From NCBI GenBank assembly GCA_913056505.1, contig CAJXLZ010000003.1:1-20628 (forward strand): 20,628 nucleotides of DNA, given 5' to 3'. Source of the DNA: an uncultured Desulfurellaceae bacterium. GTDB taxonomy: Bacteria; Campylobacterota_A; Desulfurellia; Desulfurellales; Hippeaceae. Below, one piece after another: positions 1 through 7,151 of the stretch. The translations under genes were made by a program, and so were the position numbers. The notes beneath the pieces are model-generated. The model searched no databases. It saw only the letters and a list, made by a program, of their open reading frames with translations, and had not been told where the DNA came from. Positions within the stretch are counted from its first letter, which is position 1. Every line of letters begins with the position of its first letter.

Positions 1-436
1 TGAATGCGGCCTCAGCCTCTGCAATAGATTTTCTTATTGCTTCTCTGTTTGCATCTAATATCTCATTTAAGTTGTTGCTAATCTTATTAAAGTTCTTTAA
101 AATCTTGTCCAAATTTTCCTTATTTCTTTTATTAAATACATCATTCACATATTTGTCTGTAGGGTTACCAAAACAGTTAATTTGCCTTAGTCTATGAATT
201 ATTATGTCAATATAAGCATTTCTCATAGCTTGCATCGGGTCATCTTCCTTGGAAAGAAGCTCTAACACCCTGCTGTTTATATTCAACACTTCAAGTTCAT
301 CCAAAAATTTATCAAACGCTTGCTTATATTTTTTGAGAATATTATTTAAATAAACCGAAGCCTCTTCATCACTCTTTATAATTTTTAAAACTTCCTCTTT
401 GCTTATGCCAAATTGAATATACTTCTTGTTATTCAT
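1..436 (-). CDS. Hypothetical coiled-coil protein, 3' part missing
   Basis: The frame is open from an ATG at 434-436 (minus strand) to the left window edge, giving 145 residues with no stop, so the C-terminus lies outside. A strong ribosome binding site (GGAGGT) sits four bases before the ATG. The protein starts MNNKKYIQFG and is charged, Lys/Glu/Asn-rich and apparently all helical. The segment from about residue 98 (NKRNKENLDKILKNF) to the end has heptad-like spacing of hydrophobic residues and looks like a coiled coil. There is one Cys (in QINCFGNP, near residue 88) and no signal peptide or membrane segment. I recognise no family. It could be a structural or adaptor protein, or the N-terminal part of a larger protein. 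It is transcribed away from the DsrE2/DsrC pair and appears to have its own promoter. Confidence 0.7.
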   Translation of the reverse strand, partial: MNNKKYIQFGISKEEVLKIIKSDEEASVYLNNILKKYKQAFDKFLDELEVLNINSRVLELLSKEDDPMQAMRNAYIDIIIHRLRQINCFGNPTDKYVNDVFNKRNKENLDKILKNFNKISNNLNEILDANREAIRKSIAEAEAAF

Positions 437-466
437 ATTTACCTCCAATTTTTTCACTACAAATAC

Positions 467-495
467 AAAATAGACTTTTACCTATTAATTTACAA
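467..495 (-). promoter_or_regulatory. Candidate sigma-70-type promoter for the left-edge gene
   Basis: Read on the minus strand, TTGTAA (490-495) and TATTTT (467-472) are separated by 17 bases. Transcription would begin near 460 and leave a leader of about 25 bases containing the GGAGGT of the gene starting at 436. The match is moderate and the DNA is AT-rich, so chance similarity is possible. Confidence 0.4.
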
Positions 496-634
496 TAGTC
501 TAATACATCCAAATAAAAACGAAAAAAGTGATGCTTTATAATCGTACAATTTCAAAATTTAATGAAACTTGCAATATACGAGGCTTCTTAACATCTTCAT
601 ATCTTATATTTGTATAATGTTTATTGGATAAAAT

Positions 635-669
635 ACCTCAGGTTCATTGATTGAATATAAACCTGAGGT
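635..669 (-). terminator. Hairpin terminator behind the DsrE2-type gene
   Basis: A perfect 10-base inverted repeat (ACCTCAGGTT at 635-644 and AACCTGAGGT at 660-669) encloses a 15-base loop. On the minus strand the stem is followed by ATTTTAT, a short U-rich tail. The hairpin lies about 65 bases after the DsrE2-type stop codon. The plus-strand side has no T-run, so the minus strand is the likely direction. Confidence 0.55.
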
Positions 670-733
670 TAAAACAGAGTGTAAAAATTATTCAAATACT
701 CTTCATCAAATTTAAAAAACAGATTTTACATTT

Positions 734-1219
734 TTAAGTATATATAATCTGCGCGCCGGCTGAGGCTTCATACATTTCACCGACAGATATTATATCATAA
801 ACCTCGTCGCAAAAATCATCTTTGGTAAGATGGAACATATCCGCCATCGCTTTACATGCATATATTTTACCGCCGCCGTCATGAATCATCTCCAAGAATT
901 CACCAACCGGAGGAATATCCATAGATTCGAACTGCTCTTTTATTTTTTCAGTTACAAATGCATTAATATTTTCAGGCATAGGACCAGCAGGTGCCGGCAT
1001 ACGCGACATAAAATTCTTAACATCCTCAACTTGCAGATTATCCATTTTGTCTTTTGTCACTAAATCAAGGCCAAAGAGTGTTAAAAACAATGTTGCATCC
1101 ATACCTTCCATTAATGCGCCATTTGCCAAAATTAATCCCGGATAGACACCTTCAAGCGAATTTTTTGATATTATTATAGATACCTTTTTTATAGGTTCAT
1201 ACGTGTTTTCCTGTGCCAT
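734..1219 (-). CDS. DsrE2-type (DsrE/DsrF/DrsH-like) sulfur-relay protein
   Basis: This 161-residue protein matches the DsrE_2 (DrsE/F/H-like) family in length and pattern. The N-terminal strand KKVSIIISKNSLEGVYPGLI is followed by a helix with LANGALMEGMDATLF, a family-typical variable Met/Pro/Gly linker (SRMPAPAGPMPENI, 72-85), then PPVGEFLEMIHDGGGKIYACKAMADMF (103-129). It ends with the typical GAQIIY. Cys122 in the YACK motif is the conserved candidate persulfide carrier; Cys137 is a second cysteine. Known members bind or pass sulfane sulfur with TusA, DsrC or heterodisulfide-reductase-like partners in the cytoplasm. No membrane segment is seen here. The ATG is preceded by AAGGAGG, 18 bases after the DsrC/TusE-family gene, so the two would be co-transcribed. 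The family call is firm; the exact sulfur donor and acceptor are unknown. Confidence 0.85.
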   Translation of the reverse strand: MAQENTYEPIKKVSIIISKNSLEGVYPGLILANGALMEGMDATLFLTLFGLDLVTKDKMDNLQVEDVKNFMSRMPAPAGPMPENINAFVTEKIKEQFESMDIPPVGEFLEMIHDGGGKIYACKAMADMFHLTKDDFCDEVYDIISVGEMYEASAGAQIIYT

Positions 1220-1237
1220 TAAATGCCTCCTTATTTT

Positions 1238-1555
1238 TTAAACACAGCCGGTAGGTTTAGGTATGCCGGCAATCTTAGCTGCTTTTTTTGCTGGACCTTT
1301 TGGGAAAAGTTCATATAGTTCTTTTGTGGGAATTCCGCTTGCTTTTGAAAGCTTTCTCATTGATGGTCCGGTTCCCGTTTCTTTGAATGTCTGCTGCATA
1401 ACTTTAATCACAGCAAAATGACGGTCAGTTAAGGTTTAAATACCCTCCTGTTTGGCAATAACCTCTGCTACATCTTCATTCCAGTCTGAAAGGTCTTTTA
1501 AATATCCATCCTCATCAACCGGAATAGATTTACCATTAACCTCTAAAGTAGCCAT
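1238..1555 (-). pseudogene. DsrC/TusE-family sulfur-carrier gene with an in-frame TAA at codon 40
   Basis: Translation from the ATG at 1553-1555 (GGAGGT upstream) gives MATLEVNGKSIPVDEDGYLK...WNEDVAEVIAKQEGI, residues 1-39, a clear DsrC/TusE N-terminus. Codon 40 is TAA (1436-1438). The same frame then continues for 65 codons, TLTDRHFAVIKVM...ELYELFPKGPAKKAAKIAG, and ends PTGCV with a proper stop at 1238-1240. The total of 105 codons is normal for the family. Except for one codon the gene is intact, and frame and family motifs are kept on both sides. The penultimate Cys (codon 104), the sulfur-carrying residue, is present. The second cysteine of true DsrC (in ACKIAG) is replaced by Ala, so this is TusE-like rather than dissimilatory DsrC. 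Explanations are a recent nonsense mutation, a consensus error or stop-codon readthrough. Only a 39-residue fragment would be made by normal decoding. Confidence 0.85.
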
Positions 1556-1757
1556 AAACAACACCTCCTAATACTCTATCAAAATATACGAAAATTATAA
1601 TAACATAATAAACTTACTATGTAAAGCACTTACATATCTTAATGATTTTATAATGGATTTTCCTATTTGGGTAAAAACATAAAAACATCTTTATATTTTC
1701 ATACAACATATAATGTTATATTCATTAGCTTATAGCTTACATTAGTAACTTTTTTAT

Positions 1758-1785
1758 TTGACAAAGACAATAAACTTAATATAAT
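1758..1785 (+). promoter_or_regulatory. Strong sigma-70-type promoter for the diguanylate cyclase
   Basis: A perfect TTGACA (1758-1763) and a perfect TATAAT (1780-1785) are 16 bases apart. Transcription would start near 1792, about 30 bases before the ATG at 1822. No other hexamer pair in this divergent gap is as good. I see no clear operator palindrome over it. Confidence 0.65.
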
Positions 1786-1821
1786 ACTTCAGATTAAGTG
1801 TATTCGAAGAAGGAAAATTTA

Positions 1822-3189
1822 ATGTTCAAGATTTTCTTAAAAAGTATAGTTGTAAAAAGCGCATTATATATGATTTTGTCAGGCATTATAATGGGGATAG
1901 TGTTTTTACCTATTTCTATATATCTGCTCGGCATAGACGCTGAGCGCGTATACAGTTTTACTTACATTTCAATATGTCTTGTCTCAGGTATATTTGTGGG
2001 GTTGATGTCTTTTTTAGTAGTTAGGATTTCTATTATCAGCGCAATCAACAGGCTCTCAAACAAAATCAACGACATAGCAGAGAATATATTAGATTATCAA
2101 AAAGGCAATATAGAAAATATAAATGGATGCAAGGATTGTTATGTTAATCTTGAGTCTAACGATGTATTGGGCAAGATAGCAAAAAGATATAACTCCCTTC
2201 TGTATATTATAAGATCGCTTTTCTGGCGCCATGACCAAACGGACAAATTTTTTTCCATACTAAATAGATCTCTGAAAATAGATGATCTGGACAAAAATAC
2301 CGTAGATTTTATATGCTCTGTAACAGGTGCAATAGCTGCGGAAATATACCATTTAAACAAAAATGATGAACTTAAAATAGGATATGCAAAAGGGGTGCAT
2401 ATATCACTCAGCAACAGCAAAATCCAGTCTTTAAAAGACATAATAGAAGAAGGTAGGTTGATTTCATTACGAGATTATAAGGTTGAAGTTATCGAATTTG
2501 GAACCGGAACCATAAAACCTACTGAAGTGATCTATTTTCCTATACAATACAGCAATATGGGCATAGGTCTATTTGTTTTGTACTTCGACACATATATATC
2601 CAAAGAAAAAAGAGATTTAATAAAATATATTCTTCTGAATAACTACAGTCTCGCTTACCAAAATGCCCTCTCTTATGAAAAAATACAAGATATAGCTGCC
2701 TTTGACGAGCTTACCGGTTTATACAATAGGCGATTCGGAATGAAACGGCTTCAAGAGGAGTATGAACGCACTAAAAGATCGAATAACTGTTTATGTCTTA
2801 TTATGTTCGATATAGACCACTTTAAGAATGTTAACGACACATATGGCCATCAGGCGGGCGACTATATCCTCTCTTCATTTGCCAAAATATTGAAAGATAA
2901 TTTCAGAATTGAGGACGTCATTATGCGCTATGGGGGCGAGGAGTTTTTATGCACACTCAACAACACAGATATTGAACCAGCATGCCAAAAAATAGAAGAT
3001 GTCAGAAAAAAGGTTTCGGAAACTACATTTAATTTTAGAAATATTGAGATTAAAATAACAATATCAGCCGGCATATCAAGTTTTTCGGAACAAAACAGAA
3101 GTGAAACCATTGAAGAACTTATAAAAAAAGCAGATGAAAGATTGTATAGAGCGAAAAATTCCGGAAGAAATTATGTATGTGCCATCTAA
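1822..3189 (+). CDS. Membrane-bound HAMP-GAF-GGDEF diguanylate cyclase
   Basis: This predicted diguanylate cyclase makes cyclic di-GMP from two GTP. I chose the ATG at 1822 because AAGGA lies seven bases upstream; a GTG at 1798 would add eight residues but has a poor binding site. The 455-residue protein has two membrane helices (about 14-37 and 46-67), a HAMP-like stretch (about 68-135), a GAF-like domain (about 150-285) and a GGDEF domain (about 290-455). The active-site loop is GGEEF (371-375), a catalytically competent variant, preceded by MFDIDHFKNVND with the metal-binding Asp. The inhibitory I-site RxxD is present as RIED (362-365), so product feedback is expected. The loop between the helices is only about nine residues, so there is no periplasmic sensor domain. 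The input is probably the GAF-like domain or the membrane. The gene appears monocistronic. No c-di-GMP effector or phosphodiesterase is visible nearby. Confidence 0.9.
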   Translation: MFKIFLKSIVVKSALYMILSGIIMGIVFLPISIYLLGIDAERVYSFTYISICLVSGIFVGLMSFLVVRISIISAINRLSNKINDIAENILDYQKGNIENINGCKDCYVNLESNDVLGKIAKRYNSLLYIIRSLFWRHDQTDKFFSILNRSLKIDDLDKNTVDFICSVTGAIAAEIYHLNKNDELKIGYAKGVHISLSNSKIQSLKDIIEEGRLISLRDYKVEVIEFGTGTIKPTEVIYFPIQYSNMGIGLFVLYFDTYISKEKRDLIKYILLNNYSLAYQNALSYEKIQDIAAFDELTGLYNRRFGMKRLQEEYERTKRSNNCLCLIMFDIDHFKNVNDTYGHQAGDYILSSFAKILKDNFRIEDVIMRYGGEEFLCTLNNTDIEPACQKIEDVRKKVSETTFNFRNIEIKITISAGISSFSEQNRSETIEELIKKADERLYRAKNSGRNYVCAI

Positions 3190-3214
3190 AATTCCTATTA
3201 AATCTGCTGAAATT

Positions 3215-3302
3215 TAGACTTTGGATTCCGCATCAAGTAATGTCACCCCGTGCTTGACACGGGGGCGGAATGACAAGGAGACGGTGCGAAATCCGGACTT
3301 AA
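3215..3302. repeat. Nested palindromic element of about 90 bases in a convergent gap
   Basis: Inner arms CCCCGTG (3246-3252) and CACGGGG (3258-3264) enclose the loop CTTGA. TGTCA (3241-3245) pairs with TGACA (3271-3275), and alternatively ATTCCGC (3225-3231) pairs with GCGGAAT (3265-3271). The outer arms GGATTCCGCA (3223-3232) and TGCGAAATCC (3285-3294) match at nine of ten positions. Local GC content is far above the surroundings. The look (GGATTCC, TGTCA, CCCCGTG hairpins) is that of dispersed extragenic palindromes found in many genomes. It sits between two converging genes, where it might help to end transcription, although no T-run follows. Confidence 0.65.
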
Positions 3303-3375
3303 TCGCAAATAAAGAAACTATTCTTATCATACCAACGCTTTATGAAAATTATCACAATTCTATTAATCATTTTTC

Positions 3376-3687
3376 TTATAGGCTGACCTTACCAATTTTA
3401 TCTTCTATGCTTTTAATTTTTTGACTCATTCTGTTATTTTTATTTTTTCTTATATCAAACTTAACAGTAGAATAGATGCGGTTGCAATCAGGTTCTAATG
3501 TTTCATAAGCAGATAAAAGTATTTTTAAAGCATTTTCCATAGTATCGGTTTCGAACACTGTTCCCATAGGCGTTAGTTTGTAATTAATTTCACTGTTTTT
3601 AAACATTTCAATAATCCTGCTGACATATTTGCTGACACTTTCAGATTTATCCGTTGGAAACATAGCAAATTCCACTAATACCGACAT
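3376..3687 (-). CDS. Small thiamine-binding / MTH1187 (YqgV) family protein
   Basis: The start is taken at the ATG ending at 3687, preceded by AAAGGGGG, because MSVLVEFAMFPTDK is the usual beginning of this family; an upstream in-frame ATG at 3708 would add seven residues and overlap cfa. The 103-residue protein has the ferredoxin-like pattern of the MTH1187/YkoF-type thiamine-binding family: strand VLVEFAMFP, a helix SVSKYVSRIIEMF, then YKLTPMGTVFETD with the conserved PMGT, and a final RIYSTVKFDIR strand. Members are cytoplasmic oligomers reported to bind thiamine-like ligands, but the physiological role is poorly known. The gene starts 14 bases after the cfa stop codon, so the two share a transcript. 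The C-terminal tail (KNKNNRMSQKIKSIEDKIGK) is lysine-rich, as is common in the family. Confidence 0.8.
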   Translation of the reverse strand: MSVLVEFAMFPTDKSESVSKYVSRIIEMFKNSEINYKLTPMGTVFETDTMENALKILLSAYETLEPDCNRIYSTVKFDIRKNKNNRMSQKIKSIEDKIGKVSL

Positions 3688-3701
3688 AAGATTTCCCCCT
3701 T

Positions 3702-4871
3702 TCACCAATCTTTGTTCAATGGAATATTATCTACCAAATTATTGGAGAATAAGATTTGATATACATTTGTTATACCATATTTAAAGCCCGCTGATGCACC
3801 ATTTAGATACAGTCTCCACATATTTATAAAGTTATCACCGAACATATCCCTAACCTTATCTACATTGGACTCAAATCTTTTTATCCACTCATCCAATGTT
3901 TTGGCATAGTGGGGACGCAAATTATCAATGTTTATAACATATAGATTTTTATAGGACATATCCCTTAAAATATGGTATAGGACAGGTATATATCCACCCG
4001 GGAATATATATTTTCTCGTCCAGGGATCCGTCGGATAGTATCTATTCCTTGCTATTGTATGCAGAAGACCCAATGATTTATCCTCAAGAAGGTTGCTTAC
4101 CTTTCTAAAAAATGTGAGTGCGTAATTTCTTCCTACATGTTCAAACATACCTATAGACACAAATTTATTAAATTTTCCCTCTAAATCTCTATAGTCCTTC
4201 AAAAACACCTTAACCCTATCTTCTAGACTTTCCTGTTTGATTTTTTCTTTTGCATATTCATATTGATGCTTGGCAAGCGTGCATCCAACAGCCTTAATAT
4301 CAAACCTTTTAGCCGCGTAGATGAGCATACCTCCCCATCCGCAGCCTATGTCAACCAATCTATCACCATCTTTTAATCTAAGTTTTTTACATATAAGCTC
4401 ATATTTGTTATTTTGGGCATTTTCAAGAGTATCATCTTTGTCCTTAAAATATGCGCACGAGTATGTCATAGTTTTATCAAGCATTAATTTATAAAAATCA
4501 TTGCCCAAATCATAGTGATGGGATATATTCTTCTTTGCTTTATGTTTACTGTTTAAGGTTTTTATGTTATTTATAAGTGCTTTTGCCACTATATTAATGG
4601 GAGGTTTTATTTTGGATACTTCAGTTTTATATTCTAAAGAGAGCAATGATTGCAGGTTTCCATTCACAACAATGTTACCGTTCATATAATTCTCACCAAA
4701 ACCTAGAGACGGTTCTCTTACAATATCATCTACTGCATCAGGTGTTTTTATAATCAGCTGAAATTCGGGGTCGCCTTTACCAAATTTAACCTTTTCGCCG
4801 TCCCAATAAACAACCTCACTTGGAATATCATCTGAAACCTTATCTAAGATTCTATTTACAATTTCCTTCAT
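3702..4871 (-). CDS. cfa: Cyclopropane-fatty-acyl-phospholipid synthase
   Basis: This is an S-adenosylmethionine-dependent methyltransferase that adds a methylene bridge to double bonds of phospholipid acyl chains in the inner membrane. Its 389 residues compare well with the E. coli enzyme (about 382). The N-terminal lipid-interacting domain covers about 1-110. HYDLGNDFYKLMLDKTMTYS (119-138) is the family signature. VDIGCGWGG (173-181) is the SAM-binding loop, followed by FEHVGRNY and WTRKYIFPGGYIP near the active site. The ATG at 4871 has AAAGGAG upstream. The small thiamine-binding-type gene follows 14 bases after the stop. In other bacteria the enzyme is induced in stationary phase or under acid or heat stress; nothing here shows such control beyond an ordinary promoter. 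Confidence 0.95.
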   Translation of the reverse strand: MKEIVNRILDKVSDDIPSEVVYWDGEKVKFGKGDPEFQLIIKTPDAVDDIVREPSLGFGENYMNGNIVVNGNLQSLLSLEYKTEVSKIKPPINIVAKALINNIKTLNSKHKAKKNISHHYDLGNDFYKLMLDKTMTYSCAYFKDKDDTLENAQNNKYELICKKLRLKDGDRLVDIGCGWGGMLIYAAKRFDIKAVGCTLAKHQYEYAKEKIKQESLEDRVKVFLKDYRDLEGKFNKFVSIGMFEHVGRNYALTFFRKVSNLLEDKSLGLLHTIARNRYYPTDPWTRKYIFPGGYIPVLYHILRDMSYKNLYVINIDNLRPHYAKTLDEWIKRFESNVDKVRDMFGDNFINMWRLYLNGASAGFKYGITNVYQILFSNNLVDNIPLNKDW

Positions 4872-4905
4872 GTTGCTCTCCTTTATATTAACTTATTTAT
4901 TATTA

Positions 4906-4933
4906 ATAATATGCTGATAATGACAAAAGTCAA
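4906..4933 (-). promoter_or_regulatory. Candidate promoter for cfa
   Basis: Read on the minus strand, TTGACT (4928-4933) and TATTAT (4906-4911) are separated by 16 bases and lie about 35 bases before the cfa ATG. The match is good, but the region is AT-rich. Confidence 0.45.
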
Positions 4934-5004
4934 ATTGTAAAAATAATTTGTTATAAAACCTGTTTTATGATAAAAATATGATTTGAGTTGTAAAGGTGGT
5001 GCTT

Positions 5005-5382
5005 ATGAAGTATGGAGAAGAGGCAATTGATAACGCCTGTTTAGAGGTTTGGGAAAATAAACATTTAGAAAATAGTTATGAGATAAATTTAGAGTTCCCT
5101 GAATTCACTTGTCTATGTCCAAGAAGCGGATATCCTGATTTTGCCGTTATAAGAGTACGATATATACCTAACCAATATGTAGTGGAGCTAAAATCTTTAA
5201 AACTCTATCTGAATAAGTTTAGAAATAGATATATATCACATGAAGATGCTACAAATGAGATATATAATGAGCTTAAAAACAGACTGAAACCCAAATTTAT
5301 TGAGGTGATAGGTGATTTTGCACCACGCGGAAATTTAAAAACCGTTATTAAAATAAATTCTGAAGATAATAGAGGGAATTAA
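5005..5382 (+). CDS. queF: NADPH-dependent preQ0 reductase (7-cyano-7-deazaguanine reductase)
   Basis: QueF reduces preQ0 to preQ1 in the synthesis of queuosine for tRNA wobble positions. I prefer the ATG at 5005, which has AAAGGTGG just upstream, over the GTG at 4996, giving 125 residues of the short single-domain type. FTCLCPRSGYPDF holds the nucleophilic Cys38 that forms the thioimide with preQ0 and the acid Asp45. VVELKSLKLYLNKFRNRY is the conserved strand-helix region, and His79-Glu80 (in SHED) match the substrate-binding His-Glu. The position before them, Phe in the Bacillus enzyme, is Ser here. The end FAPRGNLKTV is typical. No preQ1 riboswitch fold was recognised upstream. No other queuosine gene is in the window. 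iorA starts one base after the stop codon, so queF appears to be the first gene of the long operon. Confidence 0.93.
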   Translation: MKYGEEAIDNACLEVWENKHLENSYEINLEFPEFTCLCPRSGYPDFAVIRVRYIPNQYVVELKSLKLYLNKFRNRYISHEDATNEIYNELKNRLKPKFIEVIGDFAPRGNLKTVIKINSEDNRGN

Positions 5383-5383
5383 G

Positions 5384-7141
5384 ATGGATGATAGAACAAC
5401 AAAAGCAATTATCAGTGGCAATGAGGCCGTAGCAATCGGTGCATATAAGGGCAATGCTCATTTTGCAAGCGGATACCCCGGAACCCCTTCGTCAGAAATT
5501 TTAGATTATTTTAAACAGTTCAAAGATGTTATAGCACAGTGGGCATCAAACGAAAAATCTGGCTTAGAGGCGGCGTTGGGTGCATCCATAGCCGGCACAA
5601 GAAGTTTTGCAACTATGAAACATGTGGGTCTAAATGTTGCGGCAGATCCACTAATGACAAGTGCATATACCGGCGTTAACGCAGGTCTTGTTGTTGTCAC
5701 TGCAGACGACCCAGGTATGCACTCATCACAGAATGAACAGGATAACAGATACTATGCAAAATTTGCCAAACTGCCTATGTTAGAGCCATCCAATGAATAT
5801 GAAGCTATGGCTTTTATGCAGTATGCCTTTGTTTTAAGTGAAAAGTTTGATCTACCTTCTATTATGCGGCTGACGACACGTATTTCACATTCACTTGGCA
5901 TAGTTAAATATGATACGAGAAGATTGGATAACGAAAAAATATTTAAGATGAAAAAAGATTTTCAAAAATATGTTATGATTCCTTCAAACGCCATAAAAAA
6001 ACATAAAAGTTTATTGAAAAAGATAGAAGAGTTAGAAATCTATTCCAATGAATCTCCCATCAACAGAATTATAAAGGGTAGGTCAAGTGTAGGTATAATA
6101 ACAAGCGGTGTATCTTATAATTATGCTAAAGAATTACTACCCGATGCGCACTTTTTTAAGGTGGGATTAACCTATCCAATGCCTGTTGAAAAGATTAAAA
6201 ATTTTGTAGAAAGCGTGGATAGAGCAGTTGTAATAGAAGAACTTGAGCCGTTTATGGAAGAGGAGTTGAAGATCGCAGGGGTTAAGGTTGAGGGCAAAAA
6301 ATATTTTCCTACAGATGGTGAACTGAATTTAGATATTGTGAAAAATGGTCTTGAGAAATGTGGATTTCTAAAGAAAGACAAAAGTAAAGTGATTTTTGAG
6401 GATTTTGAACTGCCAAAAAGACCGCCTGCGCTATGTCCGGGATGTCCGCACAGGCCTGTATTTGACATACTGCACTCTCTTAAACCGTATGTCACAGGCG
6501 ATATAGGTTGCTACACGTTGGGCGCTATTGCGCCATTGTCAGCTATGCATACAACAGTTTGTATGGGCGCAAGCATATCTATGGGCATAGGTGCATCAAA
6601 GGTTCAGGATGATGAAAAAATTGTCAGCATAATCGGCGATTCAACATTCTTTCACACAGGCATTCAGCCTCTTGTTGACGCATATATGAATAACGCAAAA
6701 CTTACAATAATAATTTTGGACAACAGGATAACCGCCATGACAGGTGGGCAGCCCAATCCTTCAAGCGGGTTTAATTTGAATAATAAGAAGTTTGAACCTG
6801 TAAAAATAGCATCTTTGGCTAGAACCATAGGCATAAAACGTGTTTTTGAGGTTGATCAATACAATTATGAAGAAACCAAAAGAATCATAGAAAGAGAAAT
6901 TAATATTGATGAATTGAGTGTAATTGTTGCATTGAGGCCATGCGTATTGTCACCTAAAAAAATTAAAGATGAACCTCTTGTTGTGACCGATAAATGCATT
7001 GGATGTAAACGATGCTTGAGAATAGCTTGTCCTGCTATAGATTTTGTGAATAATAAAGCCGTAATTGATGCGGATTTGTGCACGGGATGCAATGTGTGCA
7101 AAAGTGTGTGTCCTGTTGAGGGGGCAATAATAAATGTGTAA
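5384..7141 (+). CDS. iorA: Indolepyruvate:ferredoxin oxidoreductase, alpha subunit
   Basis: IorA, with IorB, oxidatively decarboxylates aryl 2-oxoacids such as indolepyruvate or phenylpyruvate to acyl-CoA and reduces ferredoxin, or runs in reverse to make aromatic amino acids from aryl acetates. The 585 residues show the pyrimidine-binding 2-oxoacid oxidoreductase domain first (ASGYPGTPSSEI, about 28-39), then a linker domain. LCPGCPHRP follows, with Cys351 and Cys354. The thiamine diphosphate site is GDS (418-420) plus ILDNRITAMTGGQ. Two C-terminal [4Fe-4S] motifs follow: Cys538/541/544/549 and Cys566/569/572/576. All key residues are present. The N-terminus MDDRTTKAIISGNEA begins at an ATG one base after queF, with GGGAATT upstream as a weak binding site. 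Confidence 0.95.
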   Translation: MDDRTTKAIISGNEAVAIGAYKGNAHFASGYPGTPSSEILDYFKQFKDVIAQWASNEKSGLEAALGASIAGTRSFATMKHVGLNVAADPLMTSAYTGVNAGLVVVTADDPGMHSSQNEQDNRYYAKFAKLPMLEPSNEYEAMAFMQYAFVLSEKFDLPSIMRLTTRISHSLGIVKYDTRRLDNEKIFKMKKDFQKYVMIPSNAIKKHKSLLKKIEELEIYSNESPINRIIKGRSSVGIITSGVSYNYAKELLPDAHFFKVGLTYPMPVEKIKNFVESVDRAVVIEELEPFMEEELKIAGVKVEGKKYFPTDGELNLDIVKNGLEKCGFLKKDKSKVIFEDFELPKRPPALCPGCPHRPVFDILHSLKPYVTGDIGCYTLGAIAPLSAMHTTVCMGASISMGIGASKVQDDEKIVSIIGDSTFFHTGIQPLVDAYMNNAKLTIIILDNRITAMTGGQPNPSSGFNLNNKKFEPVKIASLARTIGIKRVFEVDQYNYEETKRIIEREINIDELSVIVALRPCVLSPKKIKDEPLVVTDKCIGCKRCLRIACPAIDFVNNKAVIDADLCTGCNVCKSVCPVEGAIINV

Positions 7142-7151
7142 TGGGAGCAAA

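Larger units (their letters stand above)
437..733. other. Intergenic region without a gene
   Basis: This stretch of about 300 bases between two minus-strand units holds the candidate promoter at 467-495 and the hairpin at 635-669. The rest is low-complexity AT-rich DNA. I see no open frame of useful length with a ribosome binding site, no tRNA-like fold and no tandem repeat. Confidence 0.6.

Noticed and set aside
830..1063. Plus-strand open frame of 77 codons inside the DsrE2-type gene
   Set aside because: It is antisense to a recognised protein, has Cys/His/Arg-rich composition and no binding site.
1436..1438. Reassigned genetic code in which TAA is read as an amino acid
   Set aside because: TAA serves as the ordinary stop of several intact genes in the window, for example iorB, queF and livH.
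1436..1450. Programmed +1 frameshift as in prfB at the DsrC/TusE internal stop
   Set aside because: After a +1 shift the frame reads AAA CCT TAA and closes at once; the -1 frame meets TGA within five codons. The homologous C-terminal part is in the original frame.
1560..1640. Promoter for the DsrC/TusE-DsrE2 pair
   Set aside because: TATAAT is present on the minus strand (1594-1599), but the best -35-like hexamer, TTTACA (1620-1625), is 20 bases away, so I do not call it.
3221..3424. Short plus-strand open frame over the palindromic repeat
   Set aside because: It has no binding site, no family resemblance, runs through the hairpin element and overlaps the 3' end of the thiamine-binding gene.
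4880..5004. preQ1 riboswitch in front of queF
   Set aside because: The leader is AT-rich without the paired G/C stem and A-rich tail of known preQ1 classes; I see no such fold.
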